Below are positions 34,622 to 43,602 of a stretch of 58,774 nt of DNA, in pieces. The notes under the pieces were generated by a model, which worked only from the letters and a program-made list of their open reading frames with translations, was not told where the DNA came from and ran no database searches. Origin of the DNA: Lachnospiraceae bacterium (GTDB lineage: Bacteria > Bacillota > Clostridia > Lachnospirales > Lachnospiraceae); the NCBI GenBank assembly GCA_017444015.1, contig JAFSXN010000028.1, positions 1 to 58,774 on the forward strand, in the 5' to 3' direction. The position numbers were made by a program, and so were the translations under genes. How positions within the stretch are numbered: position 1 is the stretch's first letter; each line of letters begins with the position of its first letter.

Positions 34622-35134
34622 ATGAAACGAAATCTGATATTGGTCATTATCTGCGCGCTGTGCCTTGTGAATGTGGCGCTGAACGCCGTTATGTTGATTT
34701 CAACGATGTCGGCGAATAAGAAGACGGTAGCGCTGATCAATGATATATCCGCGGTTCTGGATCTGGAATTGAATCCGGAGGCCATGGTAGCAGGTGCCGG
34801 ACCCTCGCTTATGGATACGGAGACCTATAATATCGAGGATGAGATGGTGGTCGCTCTTGCCCAGGGAGAGGACGGGCAGGATCATTACGCCATGGTATCG
34901 GTTTCCTTCTCCATTGATAAGACGTCGGACGACTATGCGGAAATGCGGCCGCTTCTGGATGAAAATGTCAGTAAGATCCGAAGCGAGATTATGAATATTA
35001 TCGGCGGATATACCAAGGAAGAAGCCCGGGCAAACCAGAAGGGGCTGGAGGACGCGATCCTGGAGCAGATCCAGTCGATGTTCGGATCGAGGTTTGTCTA
35101 TGAGGTCTATTTCAGAGACTTTAAGGTTCAGTAA
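34622..35134 (+). CDS. fliL: Flagellar basal body-associated protein FliL
   Basis: A 170-residue protein with one N-terminal membrane helix (ILVIICALCLVNVALNAVML) and a periplasm-side FliL domain ending in FVYEVYFRDFKVQ, the usual C-terminus. FliL surrounds the stator and supports torque. It sits between motB and fliM. Confidence 0.92.
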   Translation: MKRNLILVIICALCLVNVALNAVMLISTMSANKKTVALINDISAVLDLELNPEAMVAGAGPSLMDTETYNIEDEMVVALAQGEDGQDHYAMVSVSFSIDKTSDDYAEMRPLLDENVSKIRSEIMNIIGGYTKEEARANQKGLEDAILEQIQSMFGSRFVYEVYFRDFKVQ

Positions 35135-35204
35135 CGGATATGGAAAGCGGGGACCTTTGCGTCTTATAAATCGGAAACGAAAACTTTCGGGGTATAAATA
35201 ATTC

Positions 35205-36185
35205 ATGGCTGATGTTCTCTCGCAAAATGAAATAGACAGTCTGCTTGCGGCTTTGAGCTCCGGTGAGCTGGATGCGCAAGATTTGGCGGATTCTGAGGAA
35301 AAGATCGCCAAGAATTATGACTTTAAACGCCCGGCGAAGTTTTCAAAGGAGCATTTAAGGACTCTGGAGATCATCTTTGAGCATTACGGGAGATTGCTGT
35401 CCACGAATCTTCCGGTGTACCTGAGAAAGAATATTCAGGTCAGCGTTATGAACTCTGAGGCCTGTACCTTTTCGGAGTTTTCAAACGCTCTGGCAAACCC
35501 GGCCCTGCTTGCCATCGTGGATTTTAATCCGCTTGGCGGAAATATCATCATCGAGCTGGCGGCCAATCTGGGCTTTGCCATGATCGACCGGATGCTCGGA
35601 GGCCAGGGCGATGCTCTCGAAAAGACCAGGGATTTTTCGGAGATCGAGCGTTCGATCATCGACAAGCTGATGGTGGTCTGCGTCCAGCTCCTCAGAGAGC
35701 CATGGCTGAATGTGGTGGAGATCGCGCCGGTTCTTGAGCGGATCGAGACGAACCCGCAGTTTGCCCAGATCATCGCGCCCAGCGAAATGATCTCGATCGT
35801 GACATTAACGATAAAGATCGGCGACGTAGAAGGGTTAATGAATATCTGTCTGCCGTATTTTACGCTGGAAACCGTTATGGACAGGCTGAATACGAAGTTC
35901 TGGTACGCTTCCTTAAAGGAAAACAGCGACGAGTCCTATAACGAAAATATCGAGAATATCATCCGTCGTGTGTCGATGCCGATCAAGGCGGTGTTAGGGA
36001 AGAGTTCGATCACCGTCAATGATTTTGTAAATCTTCAGGTAGGTGATATCATCAAGCTGAATTCCAAGATCGACACCGAAATGGATGTTTACGTGGGGAA
36101 TATAAAGAAGTTTAAATCTCTGCCGGGAACTAGCAAGGATGGGTATGCGGTCCGGGTTACGACGGTGCTGAGAGAGGAGGGGTAA
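35205..36185 (+). CDS. fliM: Flagellar motor switch protein FliM
   Basis: A 326-residue C-ring protein. The N-terminus has the CheY-P-binding motif (LSQNEIDSLLAALSSGEL), then the CheC-like middle domain (GGNIIIELAANLGFAMIDRM) and a C-terminal FliN-like domain (NDFVNLQVGDIIKLNS). Intact and of normal length. fliY follows after three bases. Confidence 0.96.
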   Translation: MADVLSQNEIDSLLAALSSGELDAQDLADSEEKIAKNYDFKRPAKFSKEHLRTLEIIFEHYGRLLSTNLPVYLRKNIQVSVMNSEACTFSEFSNALANPALLAIVDFNPLGGNIIIELAANLGFAMIDRMLGGQGDALEKTRDFSEIERSIIDKLMVVCVQLLREPWLNVVEIAPVLERIETNPQFAQIIAPSEMISIVTLTIKIGDVEGLMNICLPYFTLETVMDRLNTKFWYASLKENSDESYNENIENIIRRVSMPIKAVLGKSSITVNDFVNLQVGDIIKLNSKIDTEMDVYVGNIKKFKSLPGTSKDGYAVRVTTVLREEG

Positions 36186-36188
36186 CAG

Positions 36189-37493
36189 ATGGATAGCGGT
36201 ATGATGTCTCAGGAGGAGATCAATGCTCTGCTTAACGGTATGAGTACGGTAGAAGGCGGAGACGACACAGCATCCGATACCTCTTCTTCGGACCCGAGTG
36301 GTTCCGGTCCCGATCAGTCCCTGCTTACCGACGAGGAAAAGGACGCGGTAGGCGAGGTCGCCAATATCAGCATGGGAACTTCGGCGACGACGCTGTATTC
36401 CCTGGTCAATCAGAAGGTCAATATCACAACGCCGGTCGTGACGCTCGCCACCTGGGAGCAGATCGTCGAGGATTACGAGCGGCCGTGTGTATTTATTCGT
36501 ATAAAATATACCGTTGGCTTAGAGGGTACGAATATCCTCGTTCTGAAAGAGGACGACGTCAAGATCATTACCGACCTGATGATGGGCGGAGATGGAACGA
36601 ATACCGACGGAGAGCTGGGAGAACTTCATCTTTCCGCGATCTCCGAGGCCATGAACCAGATGATGGGTTCCTCGGCCACCTCCCTTTCCTCGATGCTCGG
36701 AAGAATGATCGATATCTCCCCGCCGGAGGCGACAAGAGTCGAGATCGAGAACCTCGATGTCGGGGATGTGGACAGCTTCCTTAATAGTACTTTCGTAAAG
36801 ATAACCTTCCGTATGCAGATCGGAGAGCTGATCGACAGTAAGATCATGCAGCTCTATCCGGTGGACTTCGCGAAGGATCTCTATAATTATTTTGTCAGCA
36901 ATCAGGAGCCCGCCGCCACGGAGCCCGCACCGGCTCCCGCCCCGGAACCTGCGCCTGCTCCCACTCCCGCCCCGATGGGTCAGGGAATGGGTATGGACCC
37001 GTCCATGCAGCAGGGCATGGGAATGGGCATGGGCCAGCCTATGATGCAGCCCCAGATGGACCCGTCCATGCAGCAGGGCATGGGGATGGGTATGAACATG
37101 GGAATGGGAATGGGCATGGGCATGAATATGGGGATGGGTATGGGAATGGGCCAGCCCATGATGCAGCAGCCTATGATGCAGCAGGCCCCCACCCAGAACC
37201 TGAATATCCAGCCGGCTTCCTTTACCGCTTTTTCGCCCGATGTCGGAGCGATGCAGAGCCAGGAGAATATTTCCCTGATCAAGGATGTGCCGCTTGAGGT
37301 TACGGTGGAGCTTGGCCGGACCAGCAAGTCGATCAGCGATATCCTGGATTTCGCGCCGGGTACGATCATCGAGCTGGACCGTATCGCCGGAGAACCGGTA
37401 GATGTCCTTGTTAACGGCAAGATGGTGGCCAGAGGAGAGGTTGTGGTCATCGAGGAAAACTTCGGTGTCCGTGTTACCGAAATCATTAATTAG
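36189..37493 (+). CDS. fliY: Flagellar motor switch phosphatase FliY, with Met-rich linker
   Basis: A 434-residue C-ring protein. The N-terminus (MMSQEEINALLNGM) is a CheY-P-binding motif. A CheC-like phosphatase domain follows (VGEVANISMGTSATTLYSL near 55, and ISEAMNQMMGSSATSLSSM). The C-terminal FliN domain (about 350-434) is VPLEVTVELGRTSKSISDI onward. Between them is a Pro/Ala stretch and then, at about 263-333, a linker built almost only of Met, Gly, Gln and Pro in GMGM and DPSMQQ repeats. The domains are standard; the linker composition is not. Confidence 0.94.
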   Translation: MDSGMMSQEEINALLNGMSTVEGGDDTASDTSSSDPSGSGPDQSLLTDEEKDAVGEVANISMGTSATTLYSLVNQKVNITTPVVTLATWEQIVEDYERPCVFIRIKYTVGLEGTNILVLKEDDVKIITDLMMGGDGTNTDGELGELHLSAISEAMNQMMGSSATSLSSMLGRMIDISPPEATRVEIENLDVGDVDSFLNSTFVKITFRMQIGELIDSKIMQLYPVDFAKDLYNYFVSNQEPAATEPAPAPAPEPAPAPTPAPMGQGMGMDPSMQQGMGMGMGQPMMQPQMDPSMQQGMGMGMNMGMGMGMGMNMGMGMGMGQPMMQQPMMQQAPTQNLNIQPASFTAFSPDVGAMQSQENISLIKDVPLEVTVELGRTSKSISDILDFAPGTIIELDRIAGEPVDVLVNGKMVARGEVVVIEENFGVRVTEIIN

Positions 37494-37618
37494 ATATAAG
37501 AGGATGTTCCTTTTATATAGATAGTCAAGCGTTGCGAAAGCGTCCGGGAAGGGATGCTTTTGCCCCAAAAATTTTTTGGAAAACGAAAAAAATTTTTGTA
37601 AAAAACAGGAGAGAAAAA

Positions 37619-37981
37619 ATGGCAAAAAACATTTTAATCAGCGACGATGCAGCTTTCATGAGAATGATGATCAAGGATATTCTCACAAAGAACGGGTACA
37701 ATGTTGTCGGTGAGGCAGAGAATGGAGCAAAGGCTGTTGAAAAGTACAACGAGCTGAAGCCCGATCTGGTACTGATGGACATCACCATGCCGGAGATGGA
37801 CGGGATCCAGGCTCTGAAGAAGATCAAGGAAGGAGATCCGGGCGCTCTGGTTATTATGTGCTCTGCTATGGGCCAGCAGGCTATGGTTATCGAATCGATC
37901 CAGGCGGGGGCGAAGGACTTCATCGTTAAGCCGTTCCAGGCGGACCGTGTTATAGAAGCTGTCAAGAAGGTCGTAGGGTAA
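37619..37981 (+). CDS. cheY: Chemotaxis response regulator CheY
   Basis: A 120-residue single receiver domain with the acidic pair D9/D10, phospho-acceptor D54 (VLMDITMPEMDG) and the conserved Lys in FIVKPF. CheA phosphorylates it and it then binds FliM and FliY; FliY and CheC remove the phosphate. Start: ATG at 37619 after ACAGGAGAG. Confidence 0.96.
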   Translation: MAKNILISDDAAFMRMMIKDILTKNGYNVVGEAENGAKAVEKYNELKPDLVLMDITMPEMDGIQALKKIKEGDPGALVIMCSAMGQQAMVIESIQAGAKDFIVKPFQADRVIEAVKKVVG

Positions 37982-37985
37982 TCCT

Positions 37986-38375
37986 GTGTCTGCACTGTTG
38001 ACGATGACATCGCGGATAGACAGTGCAGCGCAATTTGTGACTGTACTGTTCGCGTTTGTTTTCGTGCTGGCGATTACTCTTTTGGGGACGAGGCTCGTCG
38101 GCAATTATCAGAAGAGGCAGTCATATTCCAGGAATTTTGAATCGATCGAGGCTTACGGGCTTTCCAACAACAAGTACCTCCAGTTAGTACGGATCGGTCA
38201 GAAGTATTTTGTTCTCGCGGTATGCAAGGACTCGGTATCCGTTGTGACAGAGGTAAAGGAAGAAGAGCTTGAGCTTTCGGAGGAAGGGACCTCCGGGAAG
38301 GGCTTTGGCAGGCTTCTGTCGCAGGCGAAGGACAAGTTAGAAGACGTAAGCAGAGGCAATAAGTCGGATGAGTGA
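37986..38375 (+). CDS. fliO: Flagellar biosynthetic protein FliO
   Basis: A 129-residue protein with one N-terminal membrane helix (FVTVLFAFVFVLAITLLGTRL) and the FliO/FliZ-type cytoplasmic part (SIEAYGLSNNKYLQLVRIGQ, YFVLAVCKDSVSVVTEV). FliO helps assemble the FliP ring. GTG start four bases after cheY; an ATG 18 bases later is an alternative. Its end overlaps fliP by eight bases. Confidence 0.88.
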   Translation: MSALLTMTSRIDSAAQFVTVLFAFVFVLAITLLGTRLVGNYQKRQSYSRNFESIEAYGLSNNKYLQLVRIGQKYFVLAVCKDSVSVVTEVKEEELELSEEGTSGKGFGRLLSQAKDKLEDVSRGNKSDE

Positions 38376-39249
38376 GAGTATAGGAATCAGGGGCGGGGTC
38401 AGGAAGCTATTATTCGTTCTTGTGTTTTTGTGCTGTTTTTGTCTGAGAACAGCGAGCGTTTCGGCTACAGAAAACTATAACGATATCGGAATTGTAGACG
38501 AAGATGATATAAATGAAAATAATACGGTAATCAACCGGCCCGGCTCGGCGGAGGATGCCGCCGATCTTCGGGAGCTGAACGTATCCAACGATCTGACCGT
38601 GACGTATCGGGACGGACAGGGGAATCTTTCGGGGACCCTGAGGATCCTGATTACGCTGACCCTCATCGCTCTTGCGCCGACCATCGTCATCATGATGACG
38701 TCGTTCTCGAGAATACTGATCGTGATGCATTTTGTCAGAACGGCGTTAGGCACACAGACGGCACCGCCCAACCAGGTGCTTGTGGGCTTGTCTCTGTTTC
38801 TGACTTTTTTTATTATGAATCCGGTCATTACGCAGATCAACGAAACGGCGATCGAACCTTTTGAGGCAGGCGAGATGGAGCAGGACGAGTTTCTTGAGAC
38901 GGCTCTTGAGCCGCTTCGGACGTTTATGTACGGTCAGACTCAGACGAAGGATGTCAGGGTCTTTCTTGATATTGCGGGGATCGAGGCGGTGGAGCGGGTC
39001 GAGGATATCCCGACAAGCGTTCTGGTGCCGGCCTTTATGATCAGCGAACTTCGGACCGCTTTCATCATAGGTTTTTTGATTTATATTCCGTTTATTGTAA
39101 TAGATATGGTGGTGGCGTCGACTCTGATGTCTATGGGTATGATGATGCTGCCGCCGACGACGATCTCCATGCCGTTTAAGATCCTTTTGTTTGTTTTGGC
39201 GGACGGCTGGAATCTCGTGATCGTCAATCTGGTAAGGACCTTCTACTAG
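38368..39249 (+). CDS. fliP: Flagellar export gate protein FliP
   Basis: A 293-residue export gate subunit. N-terminal signal peptide (residues about 12-35), then three or four further membrane helices and the FliP signatures ILIVMHFVRTALGTQTAPPNQ and LVPAFMISELRTAFIIGF. A long acidic luminal stretch at about 40-75 follows the signal. Overlaps fliO. Confidence 0.95.
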   Translation: MSESIGIRGGVRKLLFVLVFLCCFCLRTASVSATENYNDIGIVDEDDINENNTVINRPGSAEDAADLRELNVSNDLTVTYRDGQGNLSGTLRILITLTLIALAPTIVIMMTSFSRILIVMHFVRTALGTQTAPPNQVLVGLSLFLTFFIMNPVITQINETAIEPFEAGEMEQDEFLETALEPLRTFMYGQTQTKDVRVFLDIAGIEAVERVEDIPTSVLVPAFMISELRTAFIIGFLIYIPFIVIDMVVASTLMSMGMMMLPPTTISMPFKILLFVLADGWNLVIVNLVRTFY

Positions 39250-39289
39250 CGGGGAAAAAGGGCTTTTACGGCAATAAGGGGGAAGCTTT

Positions 39290-39553
39290 ATGACAACGGA
39301 AACAGTAATAGAGATCGTGCGGCAGGCCTTATATACGGTGATCCTGTGCGCGGGTCCCATGCTTTTGGTATCTCTGGTCTTGGGGCTGATCGTGAGTATT
39401 TTTCAGACCGTGACTTCGATCCAGGAGCAGACGCTGACCTTTGTTCCGAAGTTTATCGGAATCTTTCTGATTATTATGATGCTTGGACAGTGGATCGCGA
39501 ATAATATTACGGACTTTATGGAGCAGCTTTGGAATTTCTCGACCTTTGTCTGA
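39290..39553 (+). CDS. fliQ: Flagellar export gate protein FliQ
   Basis: An 87-residue protein with two membrane helices (ALYTVILCAGPMLLVSLVLG and KFIGIFLIIMMLGQWI) and the motif SIFQTVTSIQEQTLTFVPK. It packs around FliP in the export gate. Normal length. Confidence 0.95.
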   Translation: MTTETVIEIVRQALYTVILCAGPMLLVSLVLGLIVSIFQTVTSIQEQTLTFVPKFIGIFLIIMMLGQWIANNITDFMEQLWNFSTFV

Positions 39554-39559
39554 TGAGCC

Positions 39560-40348
39560 ATGTTTAACTATTCGTTTTCGTATGAAGATCTGGAGCTGTT
39601 TCTTCTGGTATTTGTCCGTATGGCCTCCTTTATCGTTACGGCTCCGTTCTTTTCGATCAACAACGTACCTAGAAGGTTCAAGGCTGGCTTTTCGCTTTTT
39701 GTGGCGTATATTATCTACAAGGTGATGCCCTCCCACGAGCCGCTTTCCTACAGTACCGTCTACGGCTACGCGGCGCTTGTTCTCAGGGAGGCAATCACAG
39801 GCCTTTTGATCGGGATCGCGGCGAACCTGATCGAATCCGTGATCCACTTTGCGGGGAAGCTTGCGGATATGGAGATCGGACTCTCCATGGTCCAGCTGAT
39901 GGATCCGACGACCAGAGAAATGACGGGCTTTACAGGTACGATGTACTCCTATATCGTAAGCCTGACCATGGTCCTTACGGGAATGCATTATTATTTCTTA
40001 CGAGCCCTTGCAGAGACCTATACCCTGATCCCGATCGGGAAGGCGGTCTTTCATTCCGACGAGATTATGAATGTGATCATACGTTTTCTCGGGGATTATA
40101 TGAGCATCGCGTTCAGACTCTGTCTCCCGGTGGTCGTTGCGATCATGATCACAAACGTCGTTCTGGGGATCTTAGCCAAGGCAGCGCCGCAGATCAATAT
40201 GTTTTCTGTGGGAGTACAGATCAAGATCGTGGCGGGACTTGCGATCATGTTTTTTACCGCCTCAACGCTTCCGTCGATCACGGACTATATCTTTCGGGAA
40301 ATGAGAGAGATGATGACTGTTTTCGCGGAGAGCATGGCGCACGGATAG
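39560..40348 (+). CDS. fliR: Flagellar export gate protein FliR
   Basis: A 262-residue gate subunit with about six membrane helices and the signatures VPRRFKAGFSLFVAYIIY and NMFSVGVQIKIVAGLAIMFF. Follows fliQ by six bases, completing fliO-P-Q-R. Confidence 0.94.
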   Translation: MFNYSFSYEDLELFLLVFVRMASFIVTAPFFSINNVPRRFKAGFSLFVAYIIYKVMPSHEPLSYSTVYGYAALVLREAITGLLIGIAANLIESVIHFAGKLADMEIGLSMVQLMDPTTREMTGFTGTMYSYIVSLTMVLTGMHYYFLRALAETYTLIPIGKAVFHSDEIMNVIIRFLGDYMSIAFRLCLPVVVAIMITNVVLGILAKAAPQINMFSVGVQIKIVAGLAIMFFTASTLPSITDYIFREMREMMTVFAESMAHG

Positions 40349-40357
40349 ATTTCGGGG

Positions 40358-41509
40358 ATGTATATGGCGGAGGAGTACAGGGGCGACAAACTGAATAACC
40401 GTCTGTTTGAACTGGACCTTCAGTATTTCGCGAAGGAGGGTCCCGGCGGAGAGAAGACCGAGGAGGCGACCCAGAAGAAAAAGGACGATACCCGTAAGGA
40501 AGGCCAGGTCGCGAAGAGCAGGGAGCTCAATACCGCGATCAGCCTGTTGGCGGGGTTCTTAACGCTCCGAATTTATTCCGGGACTCTGGGATTTCATTTT
40601 ATCGAGACCTTTTCTTCGGTCTATTCCCAGATGAGCGACTATTCGACCTTTGTGGAGGGAGAGATCCCGAAGCTAACGTATCGCAGACTGTTTATTTCTT
40701 CGCTCCTCAATGTTCTGCTGTACGTTCTTCCGTTTTTGCTGGTCGCTTTCGTTGTTGCTTTTGTTCTGGATCTGATACAGGTCAAATGGAAGCCGACGAC
40801 AAAGCCCTTAAAGCCTAAATTCAGCAAAATGAATCCGATCAGCGGCTTTAAGAAGATCTTTTCGAAGGATAAGCTGTTTGAGCTGCTGAAATCCGCCCTG
40901 AAGTTAGCGATCATCGGAGGAATGGCGTACGCGACCTTAAAGGATCAGCTTGCGGCGATCTTTCTGCTGTATGATGTGACGATCGCGGAGGCCATCTCGA
41001 CCTTCGGGACCATCGTGATCGATCTCGGCATCAAGATCAGCGTTCTGTATATGATCCTCGGCTTTGGAGACTATGCTTACCAGAAGCATAAGTTCAGAGA
41101 AGATATCAAGATGACCAAGCAGGAGGTCAAGGACGAGTTTAAGAACGCCGAAGGAGATCCGCAGATCAAGGGCAAGCAGAAACAGCGGATGATGGAGGCC
41201 TCAAGACGCCGTATGATGCAGGCGATCCCGCAGGCGGATGTCGTTATTACGAACCCGACGCATTTTGCGGTAGCGTTGAAATATGATCCTGAGGAATTTC
41301 CGGCTCCCTACGTTATCGCCAAGGGAGAGGATTTCCTGGCAAGGAGGCTCAAGGAGGAAGCGCAGGCATATAATATTGATATTGTTGAAAACAAGCCGTT
41401 AGCAAGGATGCTATATTACAATGTTGAACTGGGCGCCATGATCCCTGCCGAGCTGTATCAGGCGGTGGCGGATATCCTGGCGGTGATCTATAACAGGAAG
41501 TCCGCGTGA
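40358..41509 (+). CDS. flhB: Flagellar export switch protein FlhB
   Basis: A 383-residue protein. The cytoplasmic start (EKTEEATQKKKDDTRKEGQV) is the family signature; four membrane helices lie at about 50-225. The C-terminal domain has the self-cleavage site NPTH near 299, and cleavage lets export switch from hook to filament substrates with FliK. GGGG at 40354 is better spaced for the ATG at 40364 than for the ATG at 40358, so the start may be two codons in. Confidence 0.95.
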   Translation: MYMAEEYRGDKLNNRLFELDLQYFAKEGPGGEKTEEATQKKKDDTRKEGQVAKSRELNTAISLLAGFLTLRIYSGTLGFHFIETFSSVYSQMSDYSTFVEGEIPKLTYRRLFISSLLNVLLYVLPFLLVAFVVAFVLDLIQVKWKPTTKPLKPKFSKMNPISGFKKIFSKDKLFELLKSALKLAIIGGMAYATLKDQLAAIFLLYDVTIAEAISTFGTIVIDLGIKISVLYMILGFGDYAYQKHKFREDIKMTKQEVKDEFKNAEGDPQIKGKQKQRMMEASRRRMMQAIPQADVVITNPTHFAVALKYDPEEFPAPYVIAKGEDFLARRLKEEAQAYNIDIVENKPLARMLYYNVELGAMIPAELYQAVADILAVIYNRKSA

Positions 41510-41541
41510 CGGGATCCGATGTAGGAAAACGGTAAAGCTGT

Positions 41542-43596
41542 ATGAATATAGCAGGAATGAAAATAGGAAAAGCCGATATAGGGATTGCGCTCTATCTGTT
41601 AGCAGCGTTTATCTTCTTAATCATTCCGATGAGTCCGACGTTACTGGATATATGTCTGACCGTCGATATGGCGATTTCCTTCTCAATTTTATTTAATTCG
41701 ATGTTCTGTAAGGAAGTTCTCGATATGAACAACTTCCCTACTATGCTGTTGTTTTCTACGATTTTCCGTATCTCCTTAAACGTCTCTTCGACGAGACTGA
41801 TCCTTACGACAGGAGATGCCGGAAACGTTGTAGATACCTTCGGAAACTTCGTCGGAGGCGGCGATCTGATCATCGGCGCGATCATTTATATTATCCTTCT
41901 GATCGTGCAGTTTATGGTTATCAATAAAGGTACCGAGCGTATCGCCGAGGTTACGGCCAGATTTACCCTGGACGCTATGCCCGGTAAACAGATGGCGATC
42001 GACGCGGACTTAAATACCGGAGCCATCGACGACGCGGAGGCCAAACGGCGAAGAGACAAGATCCAGGACGAGTCCAGCTTCTTCGGGGCTATGGACGGTG
42101 CTACGAAGTACGTAAAGGGAGACTCGACGGCGGGTCTTGTTATTACCGCAATCAACGTTATCGGAGGCATTGCTACCGGCGTTTTGAACCGGGGAATGGA
42201 TATCGGGGCCGCGGTCCAGCGGTATACGATCCTTACCATCGGTGACGGCCTGATCAGCCAGATCCCTTCGCTTCTGATCTCGCTCTCGACAGGTATTCTG
42301 ATTACGAAGGGCAGTATGAAGATGGAACTGGGGCACGCTATCGTAAGCCAGCTGTTCAGTCTTCCGAAGGTGCTGTATTTTACCGGCGCCGTGATCTGCT
42401 TCTTAGGGATCGCAACGCCCTTAAATGTGATCATCTTTTTGTCCATCGGTATTATCTTTATTATTGCCGGCAGATATGTATCTGGACTTAAGGAGGAAAT
42501 CCAGGTCGAAGAGAAGGTGGACGAGACCGAGGCGGCGGCCGAGGAGGTCCGAAAACCGGAGAATGTTACCTCCTTACTGCAGGTTGACCCGATCGAGTTA
42601 GAGTTTGGCTACGGGATCATTCCTCTTGCGGATGTCAATCAGGGCGGCGACCTCTTAGACCGTGTCGTTATGATAAGAAGACAGATCGCTCTGGAGCTTG
42701 GTACCGTTGTACCGATCATCCGTCTTCGGGATAATATACAGCTGAATCCGAATCAGTATATCATAAAGATCAAGGGAATCCAGGTCAGTGAGGGCGAGAT
42801 CCTCTTTGATCATTATATGGCGATGAATCCGGGCTTTGTCGAGGAGCAGATCACCGGAATCGAGACCTTTGAACCGAGCTTCCATCTGCCGGCCATCTGG
42901 ATTACGGAGTCCCAGAGGGAGCGGGCGGAAAGCCTGGGTTATACGGTAGTCGATCCGCCGAGCATCATCGCGACCCATCTGACGGAGATCATAAGACAGC
43001 ATATCGCTGAGCTTTTGTCCCGTCAGGATGTACAGAATCTGATCAATAACGTCAGAGAGAACAATCCTTCCGTTGTGGATGAGCTGACGCCGAAGCTCTT
43101 AGGAGTCGGCGAGATCCAGAAGGTTTTACAGAATCTCTTAAAGGAGGGTATTTCCATACGAGACCTGCTTACGATCTTTGAAACCCTTGCGGATCATGCG
43201 GTCGTAACCAGGGATTCCGATGTTCTGACGGAATATGTCAGACAGGCTCTGAAACGGGCGATCTCCGCGAAGTTCTTCCCTGCGGGAGAAACGACGAGCG
43301 TGGTGACGTTAGATCCCAAGATCGAGCAGGAGATCATGGGAAGTGTCAAGCAGACGGAGCAGGGCGCTTATCTGACGCTTGACCCGGAGAGGACCAGAGC
43401 GATCATGAAATCCGTAGAGGGCGAGGTGGCCAAGCTTGAGAATCTCGGAAAGAATCCGATCATTATCTCTTCGCCCATTGTCAGGATGTACTTCAAACGG
43501 CTGACGGAGGACTATTTCAAGGATCTGATTGTCGTCTCCTATAATGAGGTCGACAGCAATATAGAGCTTCAATCGGTAGGAATGGTAACTGCATAA
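41542..43596 (+). CDS. flhA: Flagellar export protein FlhA
   Basis: A 684-residue protein. Seven or eight membrane helices (about 15-310) with the FHIPEP-type motifs (MNNFPTMLLFSTIFRISLNV, then ARFTLDAMPGKQMAIDADLN) precede the cytoplasmic domain (about 345-684) that docks substrates and chaperones. Largest part of the export gate; normal length. Confidence 0.96.
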   Translation: MNIAGMKIGKADIGIALYLLAAFIFLIIPMSPTLLDICLTVDMAISFSILFNSMFCKEVLDMNNFPTMLLFSTIFRISLNVSSTRLILTTGDAGNVVDTFGNFVGGGDLIIGAIIYIILLIVQFMVINKGTERIAEVTARFTLDAMPGKQMAIDADLNTGAIDDAEAKRRRDKIQDESSFFGAMDGATKYVKGDSTAGLVITAINVIGGIATGVLNRGMDIGAAVQRYTILTIGDGLISQIPSLLISLSTGILITKGSMKMELGHAIVSQLFSLPKVLYFTGAVICFLGIATPLNVIIFLSIGIIFIIAGRYVSGLKEEIQVEEKVDETEAAAEEVRKPENVTSLLQVDPIELEFGYGIIPLADVNQGGDLLDRVVMIRRQIALELGTVVPIIRLRDNIQLNPNQYIIKIKGIQVSEGEILFDHYMAMNPGFVEEQITGIETFEPSFHLPAIWITESQRERAESLGYTVVDPPSIIATHLTEIIRQHIAELLSRQDVQNLINNVRENNPSVVDELTPKLLGVGEIQKVLQNLLKEGISIRDLLTIFETLADHAVVTRDSDVLTEYVRQALKRAISAKFFPAGETTSVVTLDPKIEQEIMGSVKQTEQGAYLTLDPERTRAIMKSVEGEVAKLENLGKNPIIISSPIVRMYFKRLTEDYFKDLIVVSYNEVDSNIELQSVGMVTA

Positions 43597-43602
43597 TATA
43601 CT

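Noticed and set aside
36519-37625. Long minus-strand frame with a His-rich repeat protein
   Set aside because: It is the antisense reading of the Met/Gly repeats of fliY (ATG read backward gives CAT); no ribosome binding site or family.
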